Below, in pieces: positions 33,754-44,056 of a stretch of DNA of 64,000 bases (position 1 is its first letter; each line of letters begins with the position of its first letter). Position numbers and translations under genes: made by a program. A model generated the notes under the pieces. The model saw only the letters and a list, made by a program, of their open reading frames with translations, was not told the DNA's origin and did no database searches. The stretch is from WLWS01 sp047638675 (GTDB lineage: Bacteria; Pseudomonadota; Gammaproteobacteria; Eutrophobiales; Eutrophobiaceae): NCBI GenBank assembly GCA_047638675.1, contig JBLIML010000002.1, positions 30,940-94,939 of the forward strand, given 5' to 3'.

Positions 33754-34365
33754 ATGAGAATACTTGGCAAAATTGAACAACAGCTTAATCATGTTCTTGC
33801 ATTGGATGAAGACACATTAGAAAGTCTGGCTGATTTATCCGGCCAGGTGATTTCACTGGAACTCATTAACACAGGCTTTATCATTTATATTCTGCCTTCC
33901 AAAGATGGGGTTCATTTGCAATCAGAGTATATCGGTAATACGAATGTGAAGATTCGTGGTACACCATCTGATATGGTGGCTTATCTTATTAAGTCGAATG
34001 AAAAATCATCGAACTTTACGGGCAGTATCGAGGTAATAGGCGATGTTGGCCTGGCTCAGGATTTCCAATCAATTTTAAAAAACATTGATCTCGATTGGGA
34101 AGAACAATTGGCGCATTGGTTTGGTGATACAGTGGCGCATAAACTGGGTAGAGTACTTAAGGGTGCGGCTATTTTTTCCAGTAATACTGGTAATAAAATA
34201 CGGCAGGATGTCAGTGAGTATCTGAGATTTGAAGCAGAATTGACTCTCGATACGACGACTTTGAGTGAGTTTAGCAATGCAGTTGATACCCTACGTAATG
34301 ATGTGGAGAGATTAAAGTTGCGAATAAAGCGGCTCGAACGAGATCTAAAAGTAGAATCTGAATAA
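33754..34365 (+). CDS. ubiJ: Ubiquinone biosynthesis accessory factor UbiJ
   Basis: A 203-residue SCP2-like lipid-binding protein followed by a C-terminal coiled coil (about 172-200, NAVDTLRNDVERLKLRIKRLERDL). UbiJ assembles the soluble Ubi complex with UbiK. The hydrophobic strand region IRGTPSDMVAYLI and IEVIGDVGLAQDFQSIL is characteristic. Its position between ubiE and ubiB is diagnostic. It overlaps ubiB by one base. Confidence 0.9.
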   Translation: MRILGKIEQQLNHVLALDEDTLESLADLSGQVISLELINTGFIIYILPSKDGVHLQSEYIGNTNVKIRGTPSDMVAYLIKSNEKSSNFTGSIEVIGDVGLAQDFQSILKNIDLDWEEQLAHWFGDTVAHKLGRVLKGAAIFSSNTGNKIRQDVSEYLRFEAELTLDTTTLSEFSNAVDTLRNDVERLKLRIKRLERDLKVESE

Positions 34366-36044
34366 TGTTTACATCCGGCCAGGCATTAAGATTACTAACT
34401 ATACAGAGAGTTCTGATTCGTCATGGACTGGATGAACTTGTATTCGCCATGCATATCTTCCGTTCGGCACGTTTCGTTGAACGTTTATTGCCCTGGAACT
34501 GGATGAACAAGAGTCGTGGGCCTCAGGCGGAGCGAGTGCGTCTTGTGCTCGAAGAGTTGGGACCTATATTTGTCAAATTCGGCCAAATTCTTTCTACGCG
34601 TCGTGATCTTCTTCCCGAAGACTACGCGAATGAACTGGCAAAACTGCAGGATAATGTGCCACCGTTTCCAGGTGAGCAGGCAAGGCAAATTATCGAAGAC
34701 GAATTTGGCAAAAAAATAGATGAAATATTTCTCGAGTTTGATGAAATTCCCTTGGCTTCAGCTTCAATTGCACAGGTGCACAGTGCCACCATGATGGATG
34801 GTCGTAAGATGATCGTCAAAGTGGTCAGACCCGATATTGAAAGGATTATTAAGCGGGATCTTGGCTTGATGCATCTGTTGGCAGCAAAGGCAGAAACCTA
34901 TTGGGAGGATGCGCGGAAACTCAAACCCACCCATGTGGTTGTTGAATTTGAAAAGACACTACTGCATGAACTTGACCTGATGCGCGAGGCTGCAAATGCT
35001 TCACAATTGCGTAGAAATTTCGCTGATTCAGATATTTTATATGTCCCGGAGGTTGAGTGGGATTTGACTACCAGCAAGGTCATGGTAATGGAACGGATTT
35101 CAGGTATTTCTGTGAATGATATTGATTCGCTACATGAGGCAGGCGTGGACATGAAGCGACTGGCGGAAAATGGGATAGAATTATTTCTAACACAAGTTAT
35201 TCGCGACAGCTATTTTCATGCTGACATGCATCCGGGGAATATATTTATCAGACCCGGTGAAAATGGCGCAGCGCAGATCGCGGTGGTGGATTTTGGCATC
35301 ATGAGTTCCCTGAGTGAATTTGATCAGCGTTACCTGGCAGAAAACTTCCTGGCCTTTTTGAACCGTGATTACAAAAAAGTGGCGGCTTTGCATGTGGACT
35401 CTGGCTGGGTGCCTGCTAATACCCGCGTAGATGAATTCGAGTTCGCCATACGGACGGTTTGCGAACCGATGTTTGATCGATCTCTGCGAAACATATCTTT
35501 TGGCACTATCCTGTTACGCCTGTTTCAAACTGCAAGGCAATTCAACATGCCTATATTGCCACAATTGATTTTGTTGCAGAAAACATTGGTGAATGTCGAG
35601 GGACTGGGACGGCGCCTGTATCCTGAGTTAGACGTCTGGAAAACCACCAAGCCTCTTTTTGAACATTGGATGAGTCAACGGGTGGGTTTTAGCGGTTTGA
35701 TAGACGGTGTTAAATACAATATTCCTCACTGGCTCGATCGACTACCCGATTTGCCTAACAAGGTAATTGATCTGGTTGAGCGCATGCGCGAAGGCAAGAT
35801 TCACGTAGAATGGCATTCGGAAGAGCTGGAGCGCTTGCAAGCTGAGATGCATCAGTATAATCGCCGTAATATTCTGGCCATTATTGGATCTTCACTGGTG
35901 TTGGGAGGTGTCGTGCTTTACGGACTCTATGGTCTTGATGGCAACACCCCGGTAATGATTGGTCAATTCCCGCTTGTGTCATGGATCCTTGGCGGAATCG
36001 GTGGTGGCGTATTGTGGCTGGCGACGAGACGAAAAGATAAGTAA
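34365..36044 (+). CDS. ubiB: UbiB (ADCK/ABC1 family) ubiquinone biosynthesis protein
   Basis: An atypical kinase-like ATPase of the inner membrane needed for ubiquinone synthesis. The 559-residue protein shows the KxGQ-type motif FVKFGQILSTRRDLLP (about 69-84), the Ala-rich nucleotide loop LASASIAQVHSA (about 129-140), a Lys in MIVKVVRPD, HADMHPGN (about 286) and VDFGIMS (about 309), and two C-terminal membrane helices. All invariant motifs are present. Confidence 0.96.
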   Translation: MFTSGQALRLLTIQRVLIRHGLDELVFAMHIFRSARFVERLLPWNWMNKSRGPQAERVRLVLEELGPIFVKFGQILSTRRDLLPEDYANELAKLQDNVPPFPGEQARQIIEDEFGKKIDEIFLEFDEIPLASASIAQVHSATMMDGRKMIVKVVRPDIERIIKRDLGLMHLLAAKAETYWEDARKLKPTHVVVEFEKTLLHELDLMREAANASQLRRNFADSDILYVPEVEWDLTTSKVMVMERISGISVNDIDSLHEAGVDMKRLAENGIELFLTQVIRDSYFHADMHPGNIFIRPGENGAAQIAVVDFGIMSSLSEFDQRYLAENFLAFLNRDYKKVAALHVDSGWVPANTRVDEFEFAIRTVCEPMFDRSLRNISFGTILLRLFQTARQFNMPILPQLILLQKTLVNVEGLGRRLYPELDVWKTTKPLFEHWMSQRVGFSGLIDGVKYNIPHWLDRLPDLPNKVIDLVERMREGKIHVEWHSEELERLQAEMHQYNRRNILAIIGSSLVLGGVVLYGLYGLDGNTPVMIGQFPLVSWILGGIGGGVLWLATRRKDK

Positions 36045-36079
36045 TGTTGCGCCCAGAGTGTAAATTTAATTCCCACCTT

Positions 36080-36880
36080 TTAATGCCTTAGTGATACTTT
36101 TCTGTAAGAGATCTCATCTTTCTTCCGAGCCAGCATCTGCCGCGGACTAATCAACTTAACGCCGTGCATGTCAAGTAATTGCAGGTTTTTTGATAATACA
36201 GACAGGGTTCTGGGATAGGGATGACCTATTGCCACGGCCACACCATTACGTTTGGCAATTGCGATCAGTTCATCAAACTGTATTTGAATTTTGCTTTCCG
36301 ACTGTATGTTATCAAGAAAAACATCACGGCGCAGATAGGGCAGTTGCAGCTCCTTCGCGACGTCGGCTGCAATGCTATTACCGCTGGTGACACTATCGAT
36401 ATAGAATTTATTTTGGCTTTTTAACGATTCCATCAGCCAGTTCATATGACCGGGGTGTTGAGTTAATAAACTGCCCATGTGATTATTCACACCACTAGCA
36501 TGTGGTACAGAACGCAAGCTACTTTCCAGAGTATGGATGAACTCTTCGTGGGTCATTTGCAGAGTAAGCGCGCCGGGACCGAGAAATTTATTTTTGTTCT
36601 CTTCAAGCGCCTGCATTGGCATGTGCAATAGTACGTCCTTACCCATTTCATTGGCGAGCGCCGACATTTGTCGTGCATGAGGTGAGTGAGGCATGATGGC
36701 AAAAGCAACTTGTCCAGGAAGGCCAATAGCTCTTAAATCTTCCCGCATACGATAACCAATATCGTCAATAATGATTATAATGACTGGCTTCTCGATCTCA
36801 TTCGCTTTGGCTGTGTGACCATAAAACGGATATAGGATCCCAAGAAAAAGCAGGAATGTCAGCGAAGCTAACTTTCTCAT
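36080..36880 (-). CDS. yibQ: Divergent polysaccharide deacetylase (YibQ family)
   Basis: A 266-residue periplasmic protein: hydrophobic leader MRKLASLTFLLFLGILYP, then the strand IIIIIDDIGYR (about 36-46) typical of divergent deacetylases, AFAIMPHSPHA, and VNNHMGSLLTQHPGHMNWLME. The catalytic metal pattern differs from classical NodB proteins, so activity is unproven. It closes the gpmI-envC-ctp-yibQ run. ATG 36880 was preferred to the TTG codon just before it. Confidence 0.88.
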   Translation of the reverse strand: MRKLASLTFLLFLGILYPFYGHTAKANEIEKPVIIIIIDDIGYRMREDLRAIGLPGQVAFAIMPHSPHARQMSALANEMGKDVLLHMPMQALEENKNKFLGPGALTLQMTHEEFIHTLESSLRSVPHASGVNNHMGSLLTQHPGHMNWLMESLKSQNKFYIDSVTSGNSIAADVAKELQLPYLRRDVFLDNIQSESKIQIQFDELIAIAKRNGVAVAIGHPYPRTLSVLSKNLQLLDMHGVKLISPRQMLARKKDEISYRKVSLRH

Positions 36881-36896
36881 CAATTGAAATTACTTT

Positions 36897-38228
36897 TCAA
36901 GTTTGCTTTTTCAGAATTACCAGCCCTTTTAAAACATTCAGCGCTTCGTAAAGAGCGTAGTCTCTTTTTGCCAGAGGAGATTCTTCGTTTTGTTTTTTCC
37001 GTTTCTTTTCTTTGTCACTAAGGTCTCCATCCGCTTCAAGCGTGTCATTTTCTAAATGTCTGGCCAAATGGGATTCCTTAATACCATTATCAGGAACATC
37101 CAGTTTTTCTATCTTGACCTTGTCAATAATGATATCAGGAATTATACCGGAAGCCTGAATAGATCGTCCGGAGGGAGTGTAATATCGTGCAGTCGTTAGC
37201 TTCAGGGCAGATTCGGATTCGAGAGGTAATATAGTTTGCACTGAACCTTTACCAAAGGTCTTCTCTCCCATAATGATGGCTCGATGATGATCCTGCAGAG
37301 CACCGGCTACAATTTCCGAAGCCGAAGCTGAACCGCCATTAACTAGAACGATTAACGGGGCCTTGCTGATAATGTCGGCAGGTTTAGCACTGAATTTCAA
37401 CTTGGAATCTTTGACCCGACCTTCCGTGTAGACGATCAAGCCTTTTTCCAGGAAAAGGTCCGAAACAGCAACGGCGGCCCCGAGTACGCCTCCAGGATTA
37501 TTGCGTAAATCCAGGATTAAGCCATTGAGACTGTTATTGTTTTCAGCCTTCAATTTTTCCAGTTCCAGGCGCATGTCTTCACCAGTATGTGCCTGAAATT
37601 GGGAGATGCGTAGATAACCGAGTCCCGGCTCCAAAGTGCTACTTCTGACACTTTTCACTTTGATGATGGCTCGGGTGATGACAATCTTGAGCGGTTTATC
37701 TTCACCGCTGCGTAGGATGGTTAGTGAGATATCGGTTCCAGGCTTACCGCGCATGGAATTCACTGCGTCATTAAGCGGCATACCTTTCACCGGCACATCA
37801 TCGAGGCGAATGATCAAGTCACCGGCTTCTATGCCAGCCTTGGCAGCGGGAGTGTCGTCTATCGGCGAGATGACCTTTACAAAGCCTTCTTCCATACCGA
37901 CCTCAATACCCAATCCACCAAACTCGCCAGAAGTGCCTTCTTGCAAATCGGAGAAAGCGCTTTTATCGAGATAGGCGGAGTGAGGATCTAGTCCCTCAAG
38001 CATTCCGCGGATAGCATTTTCCAGTAATTCGCGATCATCGACCTCATGTACATAGTCATTTTTAATCTTGATGAAGACCTGAGTAAATGTTTTTAGCTCA
38101 TCGAGAGGCAACTCCCCTATTTCAGACTGCTCTATGGCGGGGTCGTCATCTTCGATTGCAGATAGGGCAACTGGACTCGCTAAGATCATTAATAATTGAA
38201 GTAATACATAAGGTGATAAAAGTTTCAT
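36897..38228 (-). CDS. Carboxy-terminal processing protease (S41)
   Basis: A 443-residue periplasmic protease with a signal peptide (MKLLSPYVLLQLLMILAS), a PDZ domain (about 88-170, GIEVGMEEGFVKVISPIDDTPA) and the Ser-Lys active site: Ser in NGGSASASEIVAGAL (about 303) and Lys in GEKTFGKGSVQ (about 328). The DLRNNPGG motif is also present. In this order (envC before it, yibQ after) it likely processes envelope proteins or lipoproteins around cell division. GGAG lies six bases upstream of the ATG. Confidence 0.94.
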   Translation of the reverse strand: MKLLSPYVLLQLLMILASPVALSAIEDDDPAIEQSEIGELPLDELKTFTQVFIKIKNDYVHEVDDRELLENAIRGMLEGLDPHSAYLDKSAFSDLQEGTSGEFGGLGIEVGMEEGFVKVISPIDDTPAAKAGIEAGDLIIRLDDVPVKGMPLNDAVNSMRGKPGTDISLTILRSGEDKPLKIVITRAIIKVKSVRSSTLEPGLGYLRISQFQAHTGEDMRLELEKLKAENNNSLNGLILDLRNNPGGVLGAAVAVSDLFLEKGLIVYTEGRVKDSKLKFSAKPADIISKAPLIVLVNGGSASASEIVAGALQDHHRAIIMGEKTFGKGSVQTILPLESESALKLTTARYYTPSGRSIQASGIIPDIIIDKVKIEKLDVPDNGIKESHLARHLENDTLEADGDLSDKEKKRKKQNEESPLAKRDYALYEALNVLKGLVILKKQT

Positions 38229-38385
38229 TTTATACTCCGTAGTGTGAAGACCTGTGTAACATAGACGCGTAGTATCAGACCTGATTTAGAGCGTATGGTT
38301 GCCTATTCATTCACTTATCTGATTATAGGGTGATTTCGCTACAGGCACAGCATACAGGCGCATGATTGCAGCTGACAAGCAATGA

Positions 38386-39588
38386 TCATTTTCCACACCA
38401 CAGGTTCGGGTTTATCGGGTTACCGCTTTGGCGTATTTCGAAGTACAAGCCGGGCTTGCTTTGACCACCGGTATCTCCAACCCGGGCAATCAAGTCGCCT
38501 GCCAACACCCAGTCCCCAGATTTTTTGAGCAGGCGCTCGTTATGGCCGTACAAACTCATAAAACCGTCTCCATGGTCGAGAATCATCAGCAAACCCATGT
38601 TTCGAAACCAATCCGCAAACACGACTTTGCCAGTGCTTATCGCTTTTACCTCAACGCCGTTATCAGCGTCGATGGTCACCCCCTGCCATTTTAATTTGCC
38701 CCCTTTGCGTAAACTGCCATATCGGGAAGCAACTTTACCTTTAACCGGCCAATCGAGTTTTCCCTGTAAACTGTTAAAAGGCGGCATCTCTTCAAATATT
38801 TGTATCGCCAGATCTTGTTGCTTGAGATCGTTGACGAGCCTTGCCAAATCCTGTTCATTGCCCTGCAGGATTTGCAATTGTGCACCTTGAGCGTCTATGT
38901 AATCCTGTAATTTGTTGGTGATGGCACTGCGCGATACTCGGTAAGCCTGAAACTCTGTCAGTTTGCTTTTATGATCACTCTGTAATTTTCTGAGCGCCCG
39001 TGTTTCTGTCTGCATGCGTTGTTCCAGGGATGATATTTCAGCGAGTGCAATACTGATGTCCGAGATACGTTTGCTTCGCGCCTGAACATCATATTCATAA
39101 TAAACTAACATTCGACCGACGCGATCAGGCGCTTGTTGGTTTAGCAATAGTTTTACATAATTGTTACGACCTGTTTTGTAGGCGGCCCGTATCGTTTGAG
39201 CCAGTTGCTGACGTAGTGTGACGAGCAGCGCTTCCTGAGCAGTCTTGTTCCTGGCTAGTTGCACCAATTCATTATCTTTGTCGTTGATTTGTTGTTGGAA
39301 ATGGTGAATTTTATCAGCCGCCTCCGTAGTAGATAATTCATTGTTCTGTAATTGCCTGAATAACTCATCGACGTTTAATTTCGCTGTCTCAATAGAAGAT
39401 TCTACGTCCTTAATTTGCGTGCGGATGTTTTGCAGTTTGTGATCTTTTTCAATTTGCTCAGTGTTAATATCTATCGCTATTACCTGATTATTAATAATCA
39501 GTGCGATCAAGAGGAAGCATATTAAGAAAAAGTTCTCTGTAAGCGGAACGGTTCCAGTCGTTTTTGATAATGTGTGGCTAAGCTTCAT
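38386..39588 (-). CDS. envC: EnvC-like murein hydrolase activator
   Basis: A 400-residue periplasmic protein: N-terminal hydrophobic segment (about 20-38), long coiled coil (about 45-250, Gln and Leu rich) and a C-terminal LytM domain. The LytM metal site is degenerate: the usual final HxH is replaced in GLYFEIRQSGNPINP, so it should activate amidases at the septum instead of cleaving peptidoglycan itself. It overlaps the end of gpmI by 11 bases and shares its direction. Confidence 0.9.
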   Translation of the reverse strand: MKLSHTLSKTTGTVPLTENFFLICFLLIALIINNQVIAIDINTEQIEKDHKLQNIRTQIKDVESSIETAKLNVDELFRQLQNNELSTTEAADKIHHFQQQINDKDNELVQLARNKTAQEALLVTLRQQLAQTIRAAYKTGRNNYVKLLLNQQAPDRVGRMLVYYEYDVQARSKRISDISIALAEISSLEQRMQTETRALRKLQSDHKSKLTEFQAYRVSRSAITNKLQDYIDAQGAQLQILQGNEQDLARLVNDLKQQDLAIQIFEEMPPFNSLQGKLDWPVKGKVASRYGSLRKGGKLKWQGVTIDADNGVEVKAISTGKVVFADWFRNMGLLMILDHGDGFMSLYGHNERLLKKSGDWVLAGDLIARVGDTGGQSKPGLYFEIRQSGNPINPNLWCGK

Positions 39589-41149
39589 CAGATACCCGGA
39601 AAATGGTCTGCCCGGTCATTTCCGCAGGCGTCCCCAGACCCATCAGATGCAGCATTGTTGGCGCCAAATCGCATAGTGCAGCTTCAGCTCTAACTAGTTT
39701 GGCAGGACCACCAATATAGATAAGCGGTACCAAATTGTTGGTATGTGCTGTATGCGGTTGTGACGGCTCTCCTTGTTTAGCGGTTTCACGCATTTGTTCG
39801 GCGTTGCCATGATCCGCTGTAATGAGCAATTCAGCCCCTGTCTCCAACGCAGCATCGACCACTCTCTGCAAGCAAGCGTCCAGCGCCTCGACGGCCATCA
39901 CCGCAGCATCGTAATTGCCGGTGTGTCCCACCATGTCTGCATTGGCAAAATTGCTGATAATAGCATCGTATTTTTGACTTCTTATCGCTGCCACCATTTT
40001 TTCGGCAACTTCATTTGCATTCATCTCCGGTTGTTGGTCGTAAGTGCTGACGTAGGGTGAGGGCACCAGTATGCGATCCTCATTGTCAAACACCCGTTCC
40101 TCACCACCATTGAAGAAGAAGGTGACGTGGGCATATTTCTCTGTTTCAGCAATGCGTAATTGACGTAAACCCAGGCCAGCGATGTATTCACCGAATACAT
40201 TTTTGTGCTTGACGGGAGTGAAAAGCACGGGGAAGTCAAAGTCAGCCTTGTATTGTGTCAGGCTGATAAAATCCGATGAGTCGAGGAAATGTTCTCGAAG
40301 GAAACCACTGAAATCCGATTTGGTAAAGGCGAGGGAGAGCTGCCTGGCCCGATCTGAACGATAATTGGCAAATATTATTGCGTCGCCCTCTTCGATGTTG
40401 ACGGTTCTTCCCTGTTCATCGGTAATGGCCGTCGGCAGAACGAATTCATCGGTTTCACCGCGTTGATAGGCCATATCGAGAGCGTGTTCAGCATCATTGG
40501 ATTGAAATTCAGCTTTACCCTGAACGATAAGCTCATAGGCTGCCTGGGTGCGCTCCCAATTCTGATTTCGATCCATGGCGTAGAATCTGCCGACAATGCT
40601 GGCGATCCGGCCTTTGCCTATCGCCTGTAATTCTTGTTGAGCATGCCGTAGAAATTCGTCGGCACTCGAGGGCGAGGTATCACGTCCATCAAGGAAAGCA
40701 TGTAGATAGATTTTGTCGATATCGTATTGTTTTGACTGTCTAATCAAAGCAAAAATATGATCCTGATGACTGTGAACACCGCCACTTGAGAGCAGGCCGA
40801 GTATATGAACAGCCTTGCCAGATTTCTCTATTTTCTGAAATGTCTCGCAAAGTACTTCATTTTCATAGAAAGAGCCGTCATCGATTGCGCGGGTAATGCG
40901 CGTAAAATCTTGATCGATTACACGTCCAGAACCAATGTTCATATGACCCACCTCAGAATTTCCCATTTGCCTGTCTGGCAGACCGACATCGATACCTGAT
41001 GCGCTGATCAAGGTGTGGGGATAAGTGCTCCAAAGATTGTCCCAGGTAGGCTTCCTGGCGCCGGATATGGCATTAAATTCAGTGTTTTCGGAATAACCCC
41101 AGCCATCAAGGATGATTAATATGACGGGTTTACGCGGCAATGTAGTCAT
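39578..41149 (-). CDS. gpmI: 2,3-bisphosphoglycerate-independent phosphoglycerate mutase
   Basis: A glycolytic enzyme that uses two metal ions and a phosphoserine. The 523-residue protein opens PVILIILDGWGYSE (D15), has the catalytic Ser65 in RQMGNSEVGHMNIGSGR, HSHQDH near 125, DGRDTSP near 157, and the C-terminal FANADMVGHTGN and ITADHGNAEQM ligands. Complete, with normal length. Confidence 0.96.
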   Translation of the reverse strand: MTTLPRKPVILIILDGWGYSENTEFNAISGARKPTWDNLWSTYPHTLISASGIDVGLPDRQMGNSEVGHMNIGSGRVIDQDFTRITRAIDDGSFYENEVLCETFQKIEKSGKAVHILGLLSSGGVHSHQDHIFALIRQSKQYDIDKIYLHAFLDGRDTSPSSADEFLRHAQQELQAIGKGRIASIVGRFYAMDRNQNWERTQAAYELIVQGKAEFQSNDAEHALDMAYQRGETDEFVLPTAITDEQGRTVNIEEGDAIIFANYRSDRARQLSLAFTKSDFSGFLREHFLDSSDFISLTQYKADFDFPVLFTPVKHKNVFGEYIAGLGLRQLRIAETEKYAHVTFFFNGGEERVFDNEDRILVPSPYVSTYDQQPEMNANEVAEKMVAAIRSQKYDAIISNFANADMVGHTGNYDAAVMAVEALDACLQRVVDAALETGAELLITADHGNAEQMRETAKQGEPSQPHTAHTNNLVPLIYIGGPAKLVRAEAALCDLAPTMLHLMGLGTPAEMTGQTIFRVSDEA

Positions 41150-41442
41150 TGAAAGGGATACTGTGTCAGGGATGAATTTAGCAAGATTACAGATACCTGA
41201 ACGGGCGCTGAATTCGATCCGGTGGTGAAAAAATCAGTTGATTGAACATAGAGTGTAGATGGACACATTCGATAAGAGCCTAGTTTAACATGAATTATAA
41301 CCTGATCCGAGATTGTGGGCTTCATCTCGTCACAGACAATGGCTTGTAAAGATACCTTCGCCGGAGTTTCTAATGGGGGTGTTATCACGTATTATTCACA
41401 CCTCATTTATACAAAGCCAATGGCGGAGCTAGAGCATTACAT

Positions 41443-41871
41443 ATGGAACGACTACCGGAATTTATTAGTAATCATCTGTTTTTAGTCTCACTATTCATTT
41501 CATTGCTGATGTTGTTCATCTGGAATTTCTATGGTGGCGTTCTTACAGGGGTTAAAGCGATTATTCCCGCCGAACTTACGCGCTTGATAAATCGAGAGGA
41601 TGCAATCGTTGTTGATGTGCGATCGACGGCCGATTTCGGAAGCAATCATATACTTAATGCCCTGAATATCCCGGATGCAGAACTACAAAGCAGAAAAAGC
41701 GAATTAGAAAAATATTTAAAGCAACCGCTAATATTCTATTGTGGCAGCGGGACAATCTCGGCTAAAGTGGCGCGCACATTATCAGGACAGGGCTTTGAAA
41801 AGGTTTATAGTCTTAAGGGTGGGTTGCCGTCCTGGCAAAATGCAAATCTACCCTTGACCAGAGAAACATAA
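41443..41871 (+). CDS. Membrane-anchored rhodanese-domain protein (YibN-like)
   Basis: A 142-residue protein with one N-terminal membrane helix (about 11-30) and a rhodanese domain: VVDVRSTADFGSNHILNALNIP, then the active-site loop YCGSGTISAK with Cys (about 104), and VYSLKGGLPSW. YibN sits before secB in E. coli as well (there with grxC between, absent here). A sulfurtransferase activity is plausible. It is divergent from gpmI across 293 bases that otherwise show no gene. Confidence 0.87.
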   Translation: MERLPEFISNHLFLVSLFISLLMLFIWNFYGGVLTGVKAIIPAELTRLINREDAIVVDVRSTADFGSNHILNALNIPDAELQSRKSELEKYLKQPLIFYCGSGTISAKVARTLSGQGFEKVYSLKGGLPSWQNANLPLTRET

Positions 41872-41887
41872 TAGCAGGTAAGAATAC

Positions 41888-42397
41888 ATGGCAGAAGAAC
41901 AGAACAAAGAAGTTAAAGCAGTGGCAGACGAATCTCAAAAGGGACAGTTCGGGCTACAGAAGATTTATGTAAAAGATCTTTCGTTTGAAATTCCTAATTC
42001 ACCTATGGTGTTTCAGGAAGAATGGAAACCTTCGGTCAATATGGACATCGCCAATTCGGCGAGCAAAATTAGCGAAGATCTGTTTGAAGCGGTGCTAAGT
42101 GTTACTATTACTGTCACCTCTGAAGAAAAAACCATGTACCTGATTGAAGCGCAACAGGCAGGTATTTTTCATATTGCCGGATTACCTGATGAGGCAATTA
42201 ATAAAATGTTGGCGACAGTCTGTCCGAATATTCTGTTTCCTTTCACTCGAGAAATAATAGCAGATCTGGTGACTCGCGGTGGGTTTCCCCAGCTATTACT
42301 CGCGCCTGTAAATTTTGAAGCCCTTTACGCACAAAAAGAAAAGCAGCAGGCAGAAGAGGAGACCGGGAAGCAAGCACAAAGTAGTATGACTCATTGA
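41888..42397 (+). CDS. secB: Protein-export chaperone SecB
   Basis: A tetrameric chaperone that keeps preproteins unfolded and hands them to SecA. The 169-residue protein shows IYVKDLSFEIPNSPMVFQEEWKP and a hydrophobic groove, then GIFHIAGLPDEAINKMLATVCPNILFPF and VTRGGFPQLLLAPVNFEALY. The C-terminus is acidic and Gln-rich. AGGTAAG precedes the ATG. Confidence 0.96.
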   Translation: MAEEQNKEVKAVADESQKGQFGLQKIYVKDLSFEIPNSPMVFQEEWKPSVNMDIANSASKISEDLFEAVLSVTITVTSEEKTMYLIEAQQAGIFHIAGLPDEAINKMLATVCPNILFPFTREIIADLVTRGGFPQLLLAPVNFEALYAQKEKQQAEEETGKQAQSSMTH

Positions 42398-42475
42398 GTA
42401 TGTTTTGATCCCGGTTGTCCATTGCCTGTGGCGAATATTATTTCTTTTTTTACGTGTATTTGACGGAGTTGAGTA

Positions 42476-43474
42476 TTGGAGAATCAATCGGTATTAGTTA
42501 TTGGAGCGGGTTCATGGGGTACGGCCCTGGCGCTGGTGCTGGCGCGCAATCAACATCGAGTTGATTTATGGGATCTGTCTTCCGATCATATCACTGACCT
42601 GCAACAGGCACGATCGAACGAACGTTACCTGCCTGGCATTGCGTTTCCGGATAACCTGAATCCGGTTTCCGACCTATCTGCGTATCAAGATATAAACAGT
42701 GTGGTTCTCGCAATGCCTTGCGCAGGATTGCAGGGCGCTCTTGCCCTGTTGCAAAAATATATCTCCTTGCCTGAATTACAAATCTGTCTGGCATGTAAGG
42801 GTTTTGAACCGGGCTCAAACTCCTTGAATTCTGAGGTCGTTAAAAACGTACTGGGGATCAATTCTGTGGCTGTCCTGTCTGGCCCTTCTTTTGCTAAAGA
42901 AGTCGCCGAAGAGTTGCCAACGGCCATCACTATTGCTTCCCATAACGTGGATACCGCCCGTCATTTTTCCTCCTTGTTTCATAATGAGCTTTTTCGTATC
43001 TATACGAATGATGATGTCGTGGGTGTTCAGGTGGGCGGTGCCGTGAAGAATGTTATCGCCATTGCAGCAGGAATTGCTGATGGTCTGGGTTATGGCGCTA
43101 ACACGCGCAGTGCGCTAATAACACGTTCTCTCGCTGAAATTATGCGATTAGGGATTGCCATGGGTGGTCGACAGGAAACCTTTATGGGGCTCGCTGGACT
43201 CGGAGATCTGATTTTAACCTGTACCGACGATCAATCAAGAAACCGGCGTTTTGGCCTGGCACTGGCGCTTGGCAAGTCTCCAGATGAAGCTAAAAAGGAA
43301 ATTGGTCAGGCTATCGAAGGTCTGGTGACGGCCGCTATAGTGCAGGAGCTGGCGATGCGTTATGAAATTGAAATGCCAATTACCGAACAGGTAAATAATG
43401 TGTTGCTATCGCGCTGTTCCCCCCGCGAAGCCGTACAAAATCTGCTAGCACGCGAACCAAAAGCCGAAATGTAA
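42476..43474 (+). CDS. gpsA: Glycerol-3-phosphate dehydrogenase [NAD(P)+]
   Basis: It reduces dihydroxyacetone phosphate to glycerol-3-phosphate for phospholipid synthesis. The 332-residue protein has the Rossmann motif GAGSWGTALA (10-19), SGPSFAKEVAEELPTAI near 140, the catalytic Lys in VGGAVKNVIAIAAGIADGL (about 191), and GLAGLGDLILTC near 241. The start is TTG with GGAG seven bases upstream. Confidence 0.96.
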   Translation: MENQSVLVIGAGSWGTALALVLARNQHRVDLWDLSSDHITDLQQARSNERYLPGIAFPDNLNPVSDLSAYQDINSVVLAMPCAGLQGALALLQKYISLPELQICLACKGFEPGSNSLNSEVVKNVLGINSVAVLSGPSFAKEVAEELPTAITIASHNVDTARHFSSLFHNELFRIYTNDDVVGVQVGGAVKNVIAIAAGIADGLGYGANTRSALITRSLAEIMRLGIAMGGRQETFMGLAGLGDLILTCTDDQSRNRRFGLALALGKSPDEAKKEIGQAIEGLVTAAIVQELAMRYEIEMPITEQVNNVLLSRCSPREAVQNLLAREPKAEM

Positions 43475-43561
43475 TAAAAGTAGGCAATGTCAGTCACTTT
43501 TTGGCACTGAAACGCTTATCTCAAACATGCTTTTTGAGTAGGGGTGATTATTACTCTGGGG

Positions 43562-44023
43562 TCATCGAAGTTGGAATTGATTTTGACGCCATGCTTCATA
43601 GACGAGAATAGCAACTGCGTTTGACAAATTGAGACTTCTGCTGTTTTCTTGCATGGGGATACGTATTACTTTATCAACAGGGGTGTCTGCTATCAGCTTC
43701 TGCGGAAGTCCTCGCGTTTCAGGGCCGAATAAAAAAGCATCGTTTCGCTCGTAGCTAACATCCGAATATTGCCGTTGACCCTTGGTCGAAATAGCAAAAA
43801 GTCTTTGCGGACGCACATCCTCTAAAAATATCTCTAGCGATTGATGTTCATGAATACTTGCAAATTCACTATAATCCAGCCCTGCACGTCTGAGTTTCTT
43901 ATCATCGAGCTCAAAACCCAAAGGATGAATTAGATGTAATGTTGTCCCGGTATTCGCACATAGGCGTATAATATTACCCGTATTGGGCGGAATCTCAGGT
44001 TGGTACAGAACAATATGAAACAT
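43562..44023 (-). CDS. trmL: tRNA (cytidine/uridine-34-2'-O)-methyltransferase TrmL
   Basis: A SPOUT methyltransferase that modifies the wobble base of tRNA-Leu. The 153-residue length and start MFHIVLYQPEIPPNTGNIIRLC are diagnostic, with the knot motifs LFGPETRGLPQ (about 93-103) and IRIPMQENSRSLNLSNAVAIL (about 120-140). It is convergent with gpsA and divergent from pyrD. Confidence 0.95.
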   Translation of the reverse strand: MFHIVLYQPEIPPNTGNIIRLCANTGTTLHLIHPLGFELDDKKLRRAGLDYSEFASIHEHQSLEIFLEDVRPQRLFAISTKGQRQYSDVSYERNDAFLFGPETRGLPQKLIADTPVDKVIRIPMQENSRSLNLSNAVAILVYEAWRQNQFQLR

Positions 44024-44056
44024 GGTAAAAGAATCAACCGTTAAAAGAATAGAATT